Shown here: piece by piece, positions 49,229 through 58,358 of the stretch
Layout of the letters: the number at the start of each line of letters is the position of its first letter
Numbering within the stretch: position 1 is the first letter of the stretch
Origin: Bacillus sp. SA1-12
GTDB lineage: Bacteria; Bacillota; Bacilli; Bacillales; Bacillaceae
Length of the DNA stretch: 64,000 nt
Direction of reading: 5' to 3'
Assembly (NCBI RefSeq): GCF_000981385.1
Contig: NZ_LATZ01000009.1
Location: forward strand, 62,001-126,000
Program-made: the position numbers and the translations under genes
The notes under the pieces: model-generated
What the model was told of the DNA's origin: nothing
The model's input: the letters and a program-made list of their open reading frames with translations, nothing else
Database searches by the model: none

Positions 49229-50107
49229 TTGAGTGAATTAGGAAATCGACTGAAACAAGCAAGAGAAGAAAAAAACATTAGCTTGGATGACCTTCAATCA
49301 ATAACAAAAATACAAAAACGGTATCTGCTTGGTATTGAAGAAGGTAATTATTCAATGATCCCTGGTAAATTCTATGTTCGCGCATTTATTAAGCAATATG
49401 CTGAAGCGGTGAATTTAGATCCAGAGATGATCTTTGAAGAATATAAAAATGAAATTCCGAGTACATATAACGATGATTTACCGGAACAGCTTTCTAGAGT
49501 AAAAACACATAAACAGCTTCCTAAATCTGCATCTAAGTTTCTTGATCTGCTGCCAAGGTTATTAATAGTTGCAGCCGTTGTTCTTATTGCAATTGTTTTT
49601 TGGGTATGGAGACAAAACGCTGCAGATAGTAATCCGGGCGAAGAGGCAACAAAAGTCGAAAATCGAAATGAATATACGAACAATGTAGAAAATACGGCAA
49701 CGGGCAATAAAGAAGAGGAGCAAGAGGGAGATGTTCAGGAAGAAACACCACCTGTTGAGGAAGAAGTTGAACAGGAACCGGAAACTCCTGCACAAACTTT
49801 AACAGTAAATGGGAAAGCGGGCACGACAACAACATATGGCCTCTCTGGTGCAGAATCGTTTAAATTAGAAGTTATTGCCAAAGGCAGAACATGGGTTAGT
49901 ATAAAAAATGGAAAAGGTAAGAGCTTCTTTGGTGCAGAAGTTGCTCAAGGAGAGTCTCAATCCTTTGATTTGACAGCTGAATCAGAAATAACAGTAAGAG
50001 TCGGAAATGTTCCGGGCACTGATCTAAAAATCAATGGCCAGCTTTTACAATATGAAGATGCTAAGACAACACCTCAAAACATTAAGATTATTTATAGCAA
50101 AGAATAG
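49229..50107 (+). CDS. rodZ: Cytoskeletal membrane protein RodZ (YmfM)
   Basis: Links MreB to the elongasome. 292 residues: N-terminal Cro/CI-like helix-turn-helix (LGNRLKQAREEKNISLDDLQSITKIQKRYLLGIEEGNY), one membrane segment (about 107-127, LLPRLLIVAAVVLIAIVFWVW), an acidic linker rich in Glu, and a C-terminal beta domain (DUF4115). I use TTG 49229, 6 nt after GGGGTG, because it begins directly at the SELGNRLK fold; an in-frame start at 49178 would overlap ymfK and add 17 odd residues. Confidence 0.92.
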   Translation: MSELGNRLKQAREEKNISLDDLQSITKIQKRYLLGIEEGNYSMIPGKFYVRAFIKQYAEAVNLDPEMIFEEYKNEIPSTYNDDLPEQLSRVKTHKQLPKSASKFLDLLPRLLIVAAVVLIAIVFWVWRQNAADSNPGEEATKVENRNEYTNNVENTATGNKEEEQEGDVQEETPPVEEEVEQEPETPAQTLTVNGKAGTTTTYGLSGAESFKLEVIAKGRTWVSIKNGKGKSFFGAEVAQGESQSFDLTAESEITVRVGNVPGTDLKINGQLLQYEDAKTTPQNIKIIYSKE

Positions 50108-50127
50108 GGATTGATTCATGTTTACGT

Positions 50128-50170
50128 GTCAAGCGCCTCTTCCTTCTATATGTTGGAGGAGGTCCTAGGC
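50128..50170 (+). repeat. Stem-loop between rodZ and pgsA
   Basis: CCTCTTCC (50136-50143) pairs with GGAGGAGG (50155-50162), one G-U pair, loop 11 nt. No T-run directly after. Possibly a weak terminator. Confidence 0.4.
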
Positions 50171-50281
50171 ATTATTTTGGGTCATCCTATTTTCTGTTTT
50201 TAATGCTGAAAGTAAGATAATCTCCTTTCTGATAATGACCGCATTTTAGTACATAACACAGTAATTTGGAGGGAAAAATCA

Positions 50282-50860
50282 ATGAATTTACCTAATAAAA
50301 TAACGATTTCGAGAATATTCTTAATACCTGTTTTTATGGTGATCATGCTTGCGCCATTGGACTGGGGTGAATTAACATTCGGCTCTGAATCGATTTTAGT
50401 CACCCATTTTATTGGGGCACTAATCTTTATTATTGCTTCAACCACAGACTGGATTGACGGTTACTATGCCCGCAAACTTAATATGGTGACAAACCTTGGA
50501 AAATTTTTAGATCCTTTAGCAGACAAACTTCTTGTTTCTGCTGCTTTAATTATTTTGGTGCAGCTCGAGCTGGCACCTTCCTGGATGGTAATTCTTATTA
50601 TCAGCCGTGAGTTTGTTGTGACAGGATTAAGAGCTATTTTAGCAGGTGAAGGGGAAGTTGTTGCAGCTAATATGCTAGGAAAGATCAAAACGTGGACACA
50701 AATTGTTGCCATTTCGGCATTATTGCTTCATAACCTTCCATTTGAGTTTATAAATTTACCCTTTGGCATGATCGCATTATGGGTTGCTACCTTTTTCACC
50801 GTAATATCTGGCTGGGATTATTTAAATAAAAATAAACATGTGTTTATTAATTCCAAGTAA
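50282..50860 (+). CDS. pgsA: CDP-diacylglycerol-glycerol-3-phosphate 3-phosphatidyltransferase
   Basis: Makes phosphatidylglycerol phosphate from the CDP-diacylglycerol supplied by CdsA. 192-residue membrane protein with the CDP-alcohol phosphatidyltransferase motif [24 protein letters not shown], all three key Asp residues present. TTGGAGGG lies before the ATG. cinA follows 25 nt downstream. Confidence 0.96.
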   Translation: MNLPNKITISRIFLIPVFMVIMLAPLDWGELTFGSESILVTHFIGALIFIIASTTDWIDGYYARKLNMVTNLGKFLDPLADKLLVSAALIILVQLELAPSWMVILIISREFVVTGLRAILAGEGEVVAANMLGKIKTWTQIVAISALLLHNLPFEFINLPFGMIALWVATFFTVISGWDYLNKNKHVFINSK

Positions 50861-50885
50861 TCTTGAAACCTATAGGAGGATATTG

Positions 50886-52136
50886 ATGAATATTCGCACT
50901 GAAATAATTGCGGTCGGCTCTGAATTATTGTTAGGACAAATTGTGAATAGCAATGCGCAATTTTTATCACTTGAGCTTGCCGAGCTTGGCATGAATGTTT
51001 ATTATCACACCGTTGTTGGTGACAATCCTACGCGGGTTGAACAAGCGATTAAGATCGCCAGGGAACGCTCAAATATTATAATTTTCACGGGTGGTTTGGG
51101 ACCTACAAAAGACGATTTAACGAAAGAAACAATCGCAAAGACACTTGGTAAAAAGCTTGTATTTGATCAGGAAGCCCTTGAAAGCATCGAACAATACTTT
51201 GTTCAAACGAAACGGATCATGTCTGAAAACAATAAAAAGCAAGCACTTGTTTTAGAGGATTCATACATATTAAAAAATGATTATGGGATGGCGCCTGGAA
51301 TGGCTTTAGAAGCAGATCAAACGATTTATATGCTGCTGCCGGGTCCTCCAAGTGAAATGAAACCGATGTTTCAAAACTATGGGCGGGAATATTTTGAAAA
51401 GCAGCTTGGATTTCAAGAAAAGATTATTTCTCGTGTGCTAAGGTACTTCGGAATTGGCGAATCACAGCTTGAAACCGACATTCAGGATATCATTGATGAG
51501 CAGTTAAATCCTACTGTTGCCCCATTAGCTGCTGATGGAGAGGTAACGTTGCGCTTAACCGCCAAGCATCAAGACGAACATGTTGCAAAACAGCTGCTAG
51601 ATGAACTTGAGCAAAAAATCCAATCTCGTGTTGGCGAATTTTTTTATGGTTATGAACAAACAACTTTACCCCAAGAATTAAAAAAACTTTTACTTGCAAA
51701 GAAAAAAACAGTTTCAGCCGCTGAAAGCCTGACAGGCGGCATGTTTTCTGAACAGATAACAGCATTGGATGGTGCTTCGCAACTATTTAAGGGCAGTGTT
51801 GTTTGCTATACAAATGAGATCAAGGAACAACTGCTAAATGTTTCAAAACAAACACTGGATAAATATGGGGCAGTCAGTGAAGAATGTGCAAAAGAAATGG
51901 CTGATCAAATCCGGAAACTATCAAACAGTGATATCGGAATCAGCTTTACAGGTGTTGCCGGACCCCAGCCTCTTGAAGATAAGCCTGTCGGTACTGTCTT
52001 TATGGGTATTTCGTTTAGTGGAAAAGAAACGCAAGTTTATCGATTTCATTTTGCCGGCTCTAGAAATGGCATCCGTGTAAGAACGGTAAAGTATGGATGT
52101 CATTATTTAGTCAAACTATTATCGGAAATAGAATGA
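50886..52136 (+). CDS. cinA: Competence/damage-inducible protein CinA (NMN deamidase family)
   Basis: 416 residues: an N-terminal MoaB/MogA-like COG1058 domain ([47 protein letters not shown]) and a C-terminal CinA domain with the nicotinamide-mononucleotide deamidase segment [19 protein letters not shown] take ATG 50886, right after ATAGGAGGATATTG, not the upstream in-frame ATG at 50838 that overlaps pgsA. Upstream of recA as in other Firmicutes. Confidence 0.93.
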   Translation: MNIRTEIIAVGSELLLGQIVNSNAQFLSLELAELGMNVYYHTVVGDNPTRVEQAIKIARERSNIIIFTGGLGPTKDDLTKETIAKTLGKKLVFDQEALESIEQYFVQTKRIMSENNKKQALVLEDSYILKNDYGMAPGMALEADQTIYMLLPGPPSEMKPMFQNYGREYFEKQLGFQEKIISRVLRYFGIGESQLETDIQDIIDEQLNPTVAPLAADGEVTLRLTAKHQDEHVAKQLLDELEQKIQSRVGEFFYGYEQTTLPQELKKLLLAKKKTVSAAESLTGGMFSEQITALDGASQLFKGSVVCYTNEIKEQLLNVSKQTLDKYGAVSEECAKEMADQIRKLSNSDIGISFTGVAGPQPLEDKPVGTVFMGISFSGKETQVYRFHFAGSRNGIRVRTVKYGCHYLVKLLSEIE

Positions 52137-52155
52137 TATAATATATTTTCTTATG

Positions 52156-52185
52156 GGATCTGATTTGGCAGATCCTCTTTTCTTT
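52156..52185 (+). terminator. cinA terminator
   Basis: GGATCTG (52156-52162) and CAGATCC (52169-52175) form a perfect 7-bp stem followed by TCTTTTCTTTCT. Confidence 0.8.
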
Positions 52186-52286
52186 CTATAAATATATAAA
52201 ATTCATTTTTATAGCAATTCTTATAGTTAAATAGTTGTTATTCTATAAAGTAAAGTGAAAAATAAGAGGATTTTGCGATGAAAAAT

Positions 52287-52306
52287 AATCGAATAAATGT
52301 TCGATT
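52287..52306 (+). promoter_or_regulatory. LexA (SOS) box of recA
   Basis: CGAATAAATGTTCG at 52290-52303 matches the Gram-positive SOS consensus CGAACnnnnGTTCG except for one base, and lies in a longer palindrome AATCGAA-N6-TTCGATT (52287-52306). It ends 6 nt before the -35 hexamer. Confidence 0.85.
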
Positions 52307-52311
52307 ATTGC

Positions 52312-52340
52312 TTGGCAAACGGCTAAAAAAGGGGTATATT
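52312..52340 (+). promoter_or_regulatory. Sigma-A promoter of recA
   Basis: TTGGCA (52312-52317), 17-nt spacer, TATATT (52335-52340), 32 nt before the recA start. Confidence 0.8.
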
Positions 52341-52371
52341 TATTATAGATTCATTTAAAGGAGGAAATTTT

Positions 52372-53412
52372 GTGGGCGATCGTCAAGCTGCATTAGATAT
52401 GGCGTTAAAACAAATAGAAAAGCAATTCGGTAAAGGTTCCATTATGAAACTCGGGGAACAGACAGATCGAAAAATTTCAACTACACCAAGCGGTTCCCTT
52501 GCTCTAGATGCTGCATTAGGAGTAGGAGGATACCCTCGCGGTAGAATTATAGAAATATACGGACCAGAAAGCTCAGGTAAAACAACTGTTGCTCTGCATG
52601 CAATTGCTGAGGTTCAACAGCAGGGAGGACAAGCTGCATTTATTGATGCGGAACATGCGCTTGATCCTGTATATGCACAGAAGCTTGGAGTAAATATTGA
52701 TGAGTTATTGCTATCTCAACCTGATACAGGTGAACAAGCACTAGAAATTGCAGAGGCGCTTGTACGAAGCGGAGCAGTAGACATTCTTGTTATAGACTCT
52801 GTTGCAGCGTTAGTGCCGAAAGCGGAAATTGAAGGCGAGATGGGTGATTCACATGTTGGTCTTCAAGCCCGTTTAATGTCACAAGCATTGCGCAAACTAT
52901 CTGGCGCAATTAACAAATCGAAAACAATCGCCATCTTTATCAACCAAATTCGTGAAAAAGTTGGAGTTATGTTTGGAAATCCAGAAACGACTCCTGGCGG
53001 CCGTGCGTTAAAATTCTACTCATCCGTTCGTTTAGAAGTGCGCCGTGCTGAAACTCTCAAACAAGGAAATGACATGGTTGGTAACAAGACTAAAATTAAA
53101 GTTGTTAAAAATAAAGTTGCACCTCCATTTAAGGTTGCAGAAGTAGATATCATGTACGGTGAAGGGATCTCTAAAGAAGGAGAGATTATCGATTTAGGAA
53201 CAGAGCTTGACATTGTTCAAAAAAGCGGTTCTTGGTATTCTTACAATGAAGAGCGCTTAGGTCAAGGGCGTGAAAATGCGAAGCAATTTCTTAAAGAAAA
53301 CCCATCTCTTCGTTTAGAAATACATGGCAAAATCCGCAAGGAATATGGATTAGATGAAGAAGTTCTTGAACCAGAAGAAAGCCAAGAAGAAATGGATTTA
53401 CTAAATGATTAA
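52372..53412 (+). CDS. recA: Recombinase RecA
   Basis: Strand-exchange protein and SOS coprotease. 346 residues; Walker [10 protein letters not shown] near 64-72, Walker [13 protein letters not shown]2 loop region with [22 protein letters not shown], and an acidic C-terminal tail. GTG start with AAAGGAGGAAATTTT. Controlled by its own promoter and LexA box, ended by a perfect terminator: a single-gene unit here. Confidence 0.98.
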   Translation: MGDRQAALDMALKQIEKQFGKGSIMKLGEQTDRKISTTPSGSLALDAALGVGGYPRGRIIEIYGPESSGKTTVALHAIAEVQQQGGQAAFIDAEHALDPVYAQKLGVNIDELLLSQPDTGEQALEIAEALVRSGAVDILVIDSVAALVPKAEIEGEMGDSHVGLQARLMSQALRKLSGAINKSKTIAIFINQIREKVGVMFGNPETTPGGRALKFYSSVRLEVRRAETLKQGNDMVGNKTKIKVVKNKVAPPFKVAEVDIMYGEGISKEGEIIDLGTELDIVQKSGSWYSYNEERLGQGRENAKQFLKENPSLRLEIHGKIRKEYGLDEEVLEPEESQEEMDLLND

Positions 53413-53437
53413 AAAAGGGCATCATTGCCCTTTTTTT
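53411..53437 (+). terminator. recA terminator
   Basis: AAAAAAGGGCA (53411-53421) pairs with TGCCCTTTTTT (53426-53436) around TCAT and overlaps the stop codon. Clear. Confidence 0.9.
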
Positions 53438-53565
53438 ATACGTTCATTAAGAAAATGTCCTTATATGAAAATAATATTTTCATCTGTTACGATCATGGAA
53501 ATAACAGAATGTAATATAAAATGTAAAGAATGAGTATAGAAAAGGTTCATATTTGGATATAATCA

Positions 53566-53580
53566 TGATAATTATTATTT
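53566..53580 (+). promoter_or_regulatory. Fur-family box-like palindrome
   Basis: TGATAATTATTATTT matches the Fur core TGATAATnATTATCA at 13 of 15 positions. Lies 119 nt upstream of the rny -35. In such AT-rich sequence a chance match is possible. Confidence 0.3.
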
Positions 53581-53698
53581 ATCCGCACTAAAATAATATG
53601 ACACAATTCTACAAAATTCACTCTTGTCTTCTCGATTTTTAATAGGGTTATCACTCAAACAGTATACATGAGAGGCTATAATCGTTATAATGACAGGC

Positions 53699-53727
53699 TT
53701 GACAAGAAATTTTCACACATTTACAAT
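53699..53727 (+). promoter_or_regulatory. Sigma-A promoter of rny
   Basis: Perfect TTGACA (53699-53704), 17-nt spacer, TACAAT (53722-53727; five of six). This gives a leader of about 210 nt before rny. Confidence 0.75.
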
Positions 53728-53943
53728 TAGGATGTATATTTTACAATTTTGTAGAATGATGATTGAAGCATTTTGAAAGCAAAAATGTTGGTACTTGAAT
53801 TAGTCTTCCTAAAAATGATTAAGACACAAAGTTCAACATGACAATTAAGCTTTGTGCTGTATGTTGACAACTTAAAATTGAACAATGTACATGCCGACAC
53901 TTTAATCTAGAAAAACAAGTTCATAGCAAGAGGAGGTGTAATG

Positions 53944-55506
53944 ATGGACATCGTTTCAATAATCATCTCCATTTTGCTTGGCCTAATCGTCGGTGCAGTT
54001 GTTGGCTATTTTGTTCGTAAATCCATTGCCGAAGCGAAAATTGCTGGTGCTAATCATGCAGCAGAGCAGATTCTTGAGGACGCAAAGCGTGATGCAGAAG
54101 CAACGAAAAAAGAAGCACTTCTAGAAGCAAAGGATGAAATCCACAAGTTGCGAACAGAAGCAGAGCAGGAAGTTCGTGAAAGACGAAATGAGCTTCAGAA
54201 ACAAGAAAATCGCTTATTACAAAAGGAAGAGAATCTTGACCGTAAGGATGAGTCTTTAGATAAACGTGAAGTTATGCTAGAGAAAAAAGAAGATTCTCTG
54301 AATGAAAGACAACAGCATATTGAAGAGATGGAAAGCAAAGTGGAGGAGATGGTGCGCAAGCAGCAAACGGAGCTTGAGCGCATATCTAGCCTTACAAGAG
54401 ATGAAGCAAAGTCGATCATTCTTGAAAAGGTTGAAAATGAACTTACACATGATATCGCTATAATGATTAAAGATAGCGAAAATCGTGCGAAGGAAGAAGC
54501 TGACAAGAAGGCTAAAGAAATCCTGTCGCTTGCTATTCAACGATGTGCAGCAGATCATGTAGCAGAAACTACTGTATCTGTTGTCAATCTTCCAAATGAT
54601 GAAATGAAAGGTCGAATTATTGGACGTGAAGGACGGAATATTCGTACATTGGAAACATTAACGGGTATAGATCTGATCATTGACGATACACCTGAAGCTG
54701 TCATTTTATCAGGGTTTGATCCAATTCGCCGGGAAACTGCAAGAATTGCGCTAGACAAGTTAGTTCAGGATGGACGTATTCACCCTGCACGTATTGAAGA
54801 GATGGTTGAGAAGTCTCGACGTGAAGTTGATGAATATATCCGGGAAATTGGAGAACAAACGACATTTGAAGTAGGTGTACATGGCCTGCATCCTGATTTA
54901 ATTAAGATCTTAGGTCGTTTGAAATTTAGAACAAGCTATGGTCAAAACGTATTGAAGCACTCGATGGAGGTTTCATTCTTAGCAGGATTGATGGCTGCAG
55001 AACTTGGAGAAGATGTGTTATTAGCGAAACGAGCAGGACTCCTGCATGATATCGGTAAAGCGATTGACCATGAAGTGGAAGGAAGCCATGTTGAGATCGG
55101 AGTGGAGCTGGCTACGAAGTATAAGGAGCATCCAGTCGTTATCAACAGCATAGCATCACATCATGGGGATAAGGAACCGACATCAATCATTGCTGTACTT
55201 GTTGCAGCAGCAGATGCGTTATCGGCTGCAAGACCTGGTGCTCGCAGTGAAACACTGGAAAATTACATTCGTCGCCTAGAAAAGCTTGAGGAAATCTCTG
55301 AATCGTATGAAGGTGTTGAAAAGTCGTTTGCAATTCAGGCTGGTCGAGAAGTTCGCATTATGGTTAAGCCTGACAGTATAGACGATCTTCAAGCCCATCG
55401 TTTGGCAAGAGACATTCGAAAACGAATTGAAGATGAACTCGACTATCCAGGACATATTAAAGTAACTGTTATTCGTGAAACACGAGCAGTTGAATATGCA
55501 AAATAG
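53944..55506 (+). CDS. rny: Ribonuclease Y
   Basis: Membrane-anchored endoribonuclease that starts bulk mRNA decay. 520 residues from ATG 53944, the usual length; AGGAGGTG is too close to the ATG at 53941. N-terminal membrane anchor (about 3-24), a long Glu/Lys coiled coil (about 30-200), a KH domain ([30 protein letters not shown]) and an HD domain with [21 protein letters not shown]. Partner of PNPase, RNase J and glycolytic enzymes in the degradosome-like network. Confidence 0.97.
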   Translation: MDIVSIIISILLGLIVGAVVGYFVRKSIAEAKIAGANHAAEQILEDAKRDAEATKKEALLEAKDEIHKLRTEAEQEVRERRNELQKQENRLLQKEENLDRKDESLDKREVMLEKKEDSLNERQQHIEEMESKVEEMVRKQQTELERISSLTRDEAKSIILEKVENELTHDIAIMIKDSENRAKEEADKKAKEILSLAIQRCAADHVAETTVSVVNLPNDEMKGRIIGREGRNIRTLETLTGIDLIIDDTPEAVILSGFDPIRRETARIALDKLVQDGRIHPARIEEMVEKSRREVDEYIREIGEQTTFEVGVHGLHPDLIKILGRLKFRTSYGQNVLKHSMEVSFLAGLMAAELGEDVLLAKRAGLLHDIGKAIDHEVEGSHVEIGVELATKYKEHPVVINSIASHHGDKEPTSIIAVLVAAADALSAARPGARSETLENYIRRLEKLEEISESYEGVEKSFAIQAGREVRIMVKPDSIDDLQAHRLARDIRKRIEDELDYPGHIKVTVIRETRAVEYAK

Positions 55507-55537
55507 AGTGGTGCAGAAATGCGCCACTTTATTTTTT
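55507..55537 (+). terminator. rny terminator
   Basis: AGTGGTGC (55507-55514) pairs with GCGCCACT (55521-55528), one G-U pair, then TTATTTTTTA. Confidence 0.75.
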
Positions 55538-55606
55538 ATGATGCTTATGCAAAAATTAATTTGGATATATAAAGAAATTCAATGATAACTAGAGAGGGCT
55601 TTAATG

Positions 55607-56401
55607 ATGAGAATTTTGTTTGTAGGAGACGTATTTGGTTCTCCAGGACGAGACATGGTGAAAGAGTATTTACCAAAATTGAAAACGAAATATAATCCGC
55701 ATGTTGTTATTATTAACGGCGAAAATGCCGCTCATGGTAAAGGAATTACCGAAAAGATATATCAGAAATTCATCGAATTAGGTGCACACGTTATTACGAT
55801 GGGAAATCATACTTGGGACAATCGAGAAATTTTTGAGTTTATTGATCGTGCTCAGAAAATGATCCGCCCTGCTAATTTCCCGGAAGAAAACCCGGGAAAA
55901 GGAATGGTTTTTGTTAGCGTAGCGGGGAAGGAGATTGCTGTAATTAATCTGCAGGGTCGTGCATTTTTGCCTCCATCTGATTGTCCTTTTAAAAAGGCTG
56001 ACGAGCTTGTTAAAGAAGCGAAAAAGCGCACACCTATCATTTTTGTTGATTTTCATGGCGAAGCGACAAGTGAAAAACAGGCGATAGGATGGTATTTAGA
56101 CGGAAGAGTATCAGCTGTTGTCGGTACCCATACACATGTACAAACAGCAGATAATCGTATCTTGGAAAAAGGGACTGCATATATTTCAGACGTCGGTATG
56201 ACAGGACCTTATGATGGGATACTTGGAGTGGACCGAGACATGATTTTAAAAAGATTCCTTACGAATCTACCTGTACGCCATGATGTAGCGAAAGGACGTA
56301 CTCAATTAAGCGCTGTGGTAATTGATATTGACGTTAAAACAGGACAAGCGAAAAAAATTGATCGGATTTTAATAAATGACGATCATCTATTTTTTGAATA
56401 A
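55607..56401 (+). CDS. ymdB: Metallophosphodiesterase YmdB
   Basis: Cyclic-nucleotide phosphodiesterase that in B. subtilis is needed for biofilm gene expression and intercellular nanotubes. 264 residues; metal ligands in FVGDVFGSPGRDM, INGENAAHGKG, MGNHTWDN and GTHTHVQTADNR. Two adjacent ATGs (55604, 55607) both fit AGAGAGGG; the second gives the conserved MRILFVGD start. Follows rny as in other Bacilli. Confidence 0.95.
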   Translation: MRILFVGDVFGSPGRDMVKEYLPKLKTKYNPHVVIINGENAAHGKGITEKIYQKFIELGAHVITMGNHTWDNREIFEFIDRAQKMIRPANFPEENPGKGMVFVSVAGKEIAVINLQGRAFLPPSDCPFKKADELVKEAKKRTPIIFVDFHGEATSEKQAIGWYLDGRVSAVVGTHTHVQTADNRILEKGTAYISDVGMTGPYDGILGVDRDMILKRFLTNLPVRHDVAKGRTQLSAVVIDIDVKTGQAKKIDRILINDDHLFFE

Positions 56402-56458
56402 TGATTGCCAGCTGCTATTTGATCCTAAGAATAAATTTTCGAAATTATGTGCGAACAA

Positions 56459-56488
56459 GCAGGAATACTTTCCTTTTCTAGTGAATAT
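56459..56488 (+). promoter_or_regulatory. Sigma-H promoter of spoVS
   Basis: GCAGGAATA (56459-56467) fits the -35 RnAGGAwWW, then a 12-nt spacer and AGTGAATAT (56480-56488) fitting -10 RnnGAATww. spoVS is a sigma-H gene in B. subtilis, so sequence and knowledge agree. Confidence 0.8.
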
Positions 56489-56516
56489 AGTATCAATGGA
56501 TGATGAACTAACACTG

Positions 56517-56551
56517 TTTAAAAGGGGAAATGAGGGGAGACCTTTTTAAAC
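56517..56551 (+). repeat. Stem-loop in the spoVS leader
   Basis: GTTTAAAAGG pairs with CCTTTTTAAAC around a purine-rich loop. It lies between the sigma-H promoter and the ribosome binding site. Confidence 0.45.
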
Positions 56552-56615
56552 AAATTATACCAATGATGTTCTAATGAACACTCAAGGATTCATTGAAAAT
56601 AAGGGGGAGCTAGAA

Positions 56616-56876
56616 ATGGAAATATTAAAGGTATCAGCAAAATCTAATCCTAATTCTGTCGCTGGTGCATTAGCTGGCGTTTTGAGAGAGCGGGGAGCGG
56701 CTGAAATTCAAGCAATAGGTGCCGGGGCTCTTAATCAGGCAGTAAAAGCAGTAGCAATTGCAAGGGGCTTTGTAGCTCCAAGCGGTGTTGATTTAATTTG
56801 TATTCCAGCATTTACGGATATTCAAATAGATGGTGAAGAACGCACGGCAATTAAATTAATTGTCGAGCCGAGATAA
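56616..56876 (+). CDS. spoVS: Stage V sporulation protein S
   Basis: 86-residue Alba-like nucleic-acid-binding protein required for spore coat assembly and engulfment-stage progress. EILKVSAKSNPNSVAGALAGVLRERG and EIQAIGAGALNQAVKAVAIARGF are nearly invariant. ATG 56616 follows AAGGGGGAGC; the longer frame from 56574 is not needed. Confidence 0.96.
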   Translation: MEILKVSAKSNPNSVAGALAGVLRERGAAEIQAIGAGALNQAVKAVAIARGFVAPSGVDLICIPAFTDIQIDGEERTAIKLIVEPR

Positions 56877-56914
56877 GGATGTAAAGAATACGGACGAAGA
56901 CATTTGTTATTTCG

Positions 56915-56950
56915 AGGGTTTGGCTCATAATATGGAGTCAAACCCTTGTT
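56915..56950 (+). terminator. spoVS terminator
   Basis: AGGGTTTGGCTC (56915-56926) pairs with GAGTCAAACCCT (56935-56946), one G-T pair, then TGTTTTG. The GGGTTTGaCTC core resembles the inner part of the GAGGCTG repeats. Confidence 0.75.
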
Positions 56951-56990
56951 TTGTATATGGTGGAACATATTAGAAGGGGGACATTGACAA

Positions 56991-57914
56991 TTGAGAGTGT
57001 TTGATGCGCATTGTGATATGTTATTTAAGTTATGGCGAGACAAAAAAATTAATGTTTATGATGATGAAAGCCTGCATGTCTCTATTTCCAAACTGAAAAC
57101 AATGGATAAGCCAACTCAATGTTTTGCAATTTATGTTCCAGAGAATGTGCCATTTACACACCGTCTAGCTGTTGCCCATTCTCAAATCAACATCTTTTAT
57201 CAAAAAATATTAAAAAAATATCCAGAAATAAAATTAATCAAAACGAAATCAGATATCGATCGTCTTACTGAAAATGAGATTGGCGCAATATTAACGTTAG
57301 AAGGCTGCGATGCAATCGGGGACCAGTTAGAACAGTTGGAAATCCTATTTCAATTAGGGGTACGCTCTGTTGGATTAACATGGAATTATGCCAACCTAGT
57401 TGCAGACGGTGCGCTAGAAAAACGGAATGGGGGACTTACAAATTTTGGGAGAAAGGTTATTTCCTATTTAAATAGTCAGAACCTCTGGACAGATTTATCC
57501 CATACTTGTGAACGAAGTTTTTGGGAGGCGCTTGATCTGGCGAACTACCCAATTGCTTCACATTCAAACGTATATAAGCTTTGCCCTCATGTTCGAAATT
57601 TAAAGGATGAACAAATCAGAGCTATGTTTAAAAAGAACGGAATGATTGGTGTGACATTTGTCCCATATTTTACAGCAAATACTCCACAGCCCATACTATC
57701 TGATGTTCTACATCATATCGATTATCTATGTTCTTTGGGCGGAGAGAACAATATAGGATTTGGCTCAGACTTTGATGGGATCGACTTAACAATAAAAGGC
57801 TTAGAAAATTATGCATGTTACTATGGATTTATCAATCATATGTTGAAATATTATCCGCAAAAATTGGTCAATAAGCTTGTTTATCAGAACTTTATTGATC
57901 ACATTTCTTTTTAA
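56991..57914 (+). CDS. Membrane dipeptidase (peptidase M19 / renal dipeptidase family)
   Basis: Zinc dipeptidase of 307 residues. MRVFDAHCDMLF carries the HxD metal pair, ILTLEGCDA the bridging Glu, and TDLSHT, IASHSN and GFGSDFDGID the remaining ligands. TTG start, 10 nt after AAGGGGG. No signal peptide, so cytoplasmic. The substrate may be D-amino-acid-containing or cell-wall dipeptides; that is family-level inference. Confidence 0.9.
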   Translation: MRVFDAHCDMLFKLWRDKKINVYDDESLHVSISKLKTMDKPTQCFAIYVPENVPFTHRLAVAHSQINIFYQKILKKYPEIKLIKTKSDIDRLTENEIGAILTLEGCDAIGDQLEQLEILFQLGVRSVGLTWNYANLVADGALEKRNGGLTNFGRKVISYLNSQNLWTDLSHTCERSFWEALDLANYPIASHSNVYKLCPHVRNLKDEQIRAMFKKNGMIGVTFVPYFTANTPQPILSDVLHHIDYLCSLGGENNIGFGSDFDGIDLTIKGLENYACYYGFINHMLKYYPQKLVNKLVYQNFIDHISF

Positions 57915-57970
57915 ATAATGTCTAGAATTGAAATGAATAAGCTCAACTCTTCAGACTGAGAATTCATCTA

Positions 57971-58018
57971 GGGAGAACCAAAGCCCAAAACGCTTAGGAG
58001 GCTCCCTTTCCTTTTCTA
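57971..58018 (+). terminator. Terminator after the M19 dipeptidase gene
   Basis: GGGAG (57971-57975) pairs with CTCCC (58002-58006), inner AAGC/GCTT, tail TTTCCTTTTC. Confidence 0.5.
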
Positions 58019-58236
58019 AAACCTTGTACATAAAGAAGACATCAATTAGCAAGTTTAAAGGATTATTTTAAGCTAAACTCTTGTTTTTTTTTGTTTAAGG
58101 GTCTAAAATTGTTAACGTTTAGTAAATTCCAATTAATAAACTCAGTTTTCTCAATGGTTAAAGAATAATAAAAAAATTGGACGAGATTATGATAAACTAT
58201 AAATTATATGTACACAATTTATCCCGATCTTAATGG

Positions 58237-58299
58237 GCTGTAAACCACCATTTCAACATTCAAGAATAATTTATGCAGATAAGTGTGGTGGATAACAGC
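58237..58299 (+). promoter_or_regulatory. Structured leader upstream of korA
   Basis: GCTGT (58237-58241) pairs with ACAGC (58295-58299), and CCACCA (58245-58250) pairs with TGGTGG (58286-58291). Both arms stay in register with a 3-nt internal loop on each side and a 35-nt apical region. No known riboswitch is recognised. Confidence 0.4.
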
Positions 58300-58358
58300 A
58301 CGTTTAGCTTCGGAAAGTCTCACTTTATTTAGCATTTTTTAGAGGGGTGTAAATACAC

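Larger units (their letters stand above)
53413..53943 (+). other. recA-rny intergenic region
   Basis: About 530 nt, AT-rich, with no ORF. In B. subtilis pbpX stands here; no trace of it is visible. Contains the recA terminator, a Fur/PerR-box-like palindrome (53566-53580), a 12-bp inverted repeat pair (53607-53618 and 53745-53756) and a near-perfect sigma-A promoter (53699-53727). Another TTGACA is at about 53863. Confidence 0.65.
57915..58358 (+). other. Dipeptidase-korA intergenic region and korA leader
   Basis: 444 nt without an ORF. A GGGAG/CTCCC stem with inner AAGC/GCTT (57971-58006) and T-rich tail ends the dipeptidase gene. AT-rich promoter-like sequence lies at 58177-58205 (TTGGAC then TATAAA, spacing only 15). 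A long-range stem at 58237-58299 and a T-run (58339-58344) precede the korA ribosome binding site. Confidence 0.55.
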
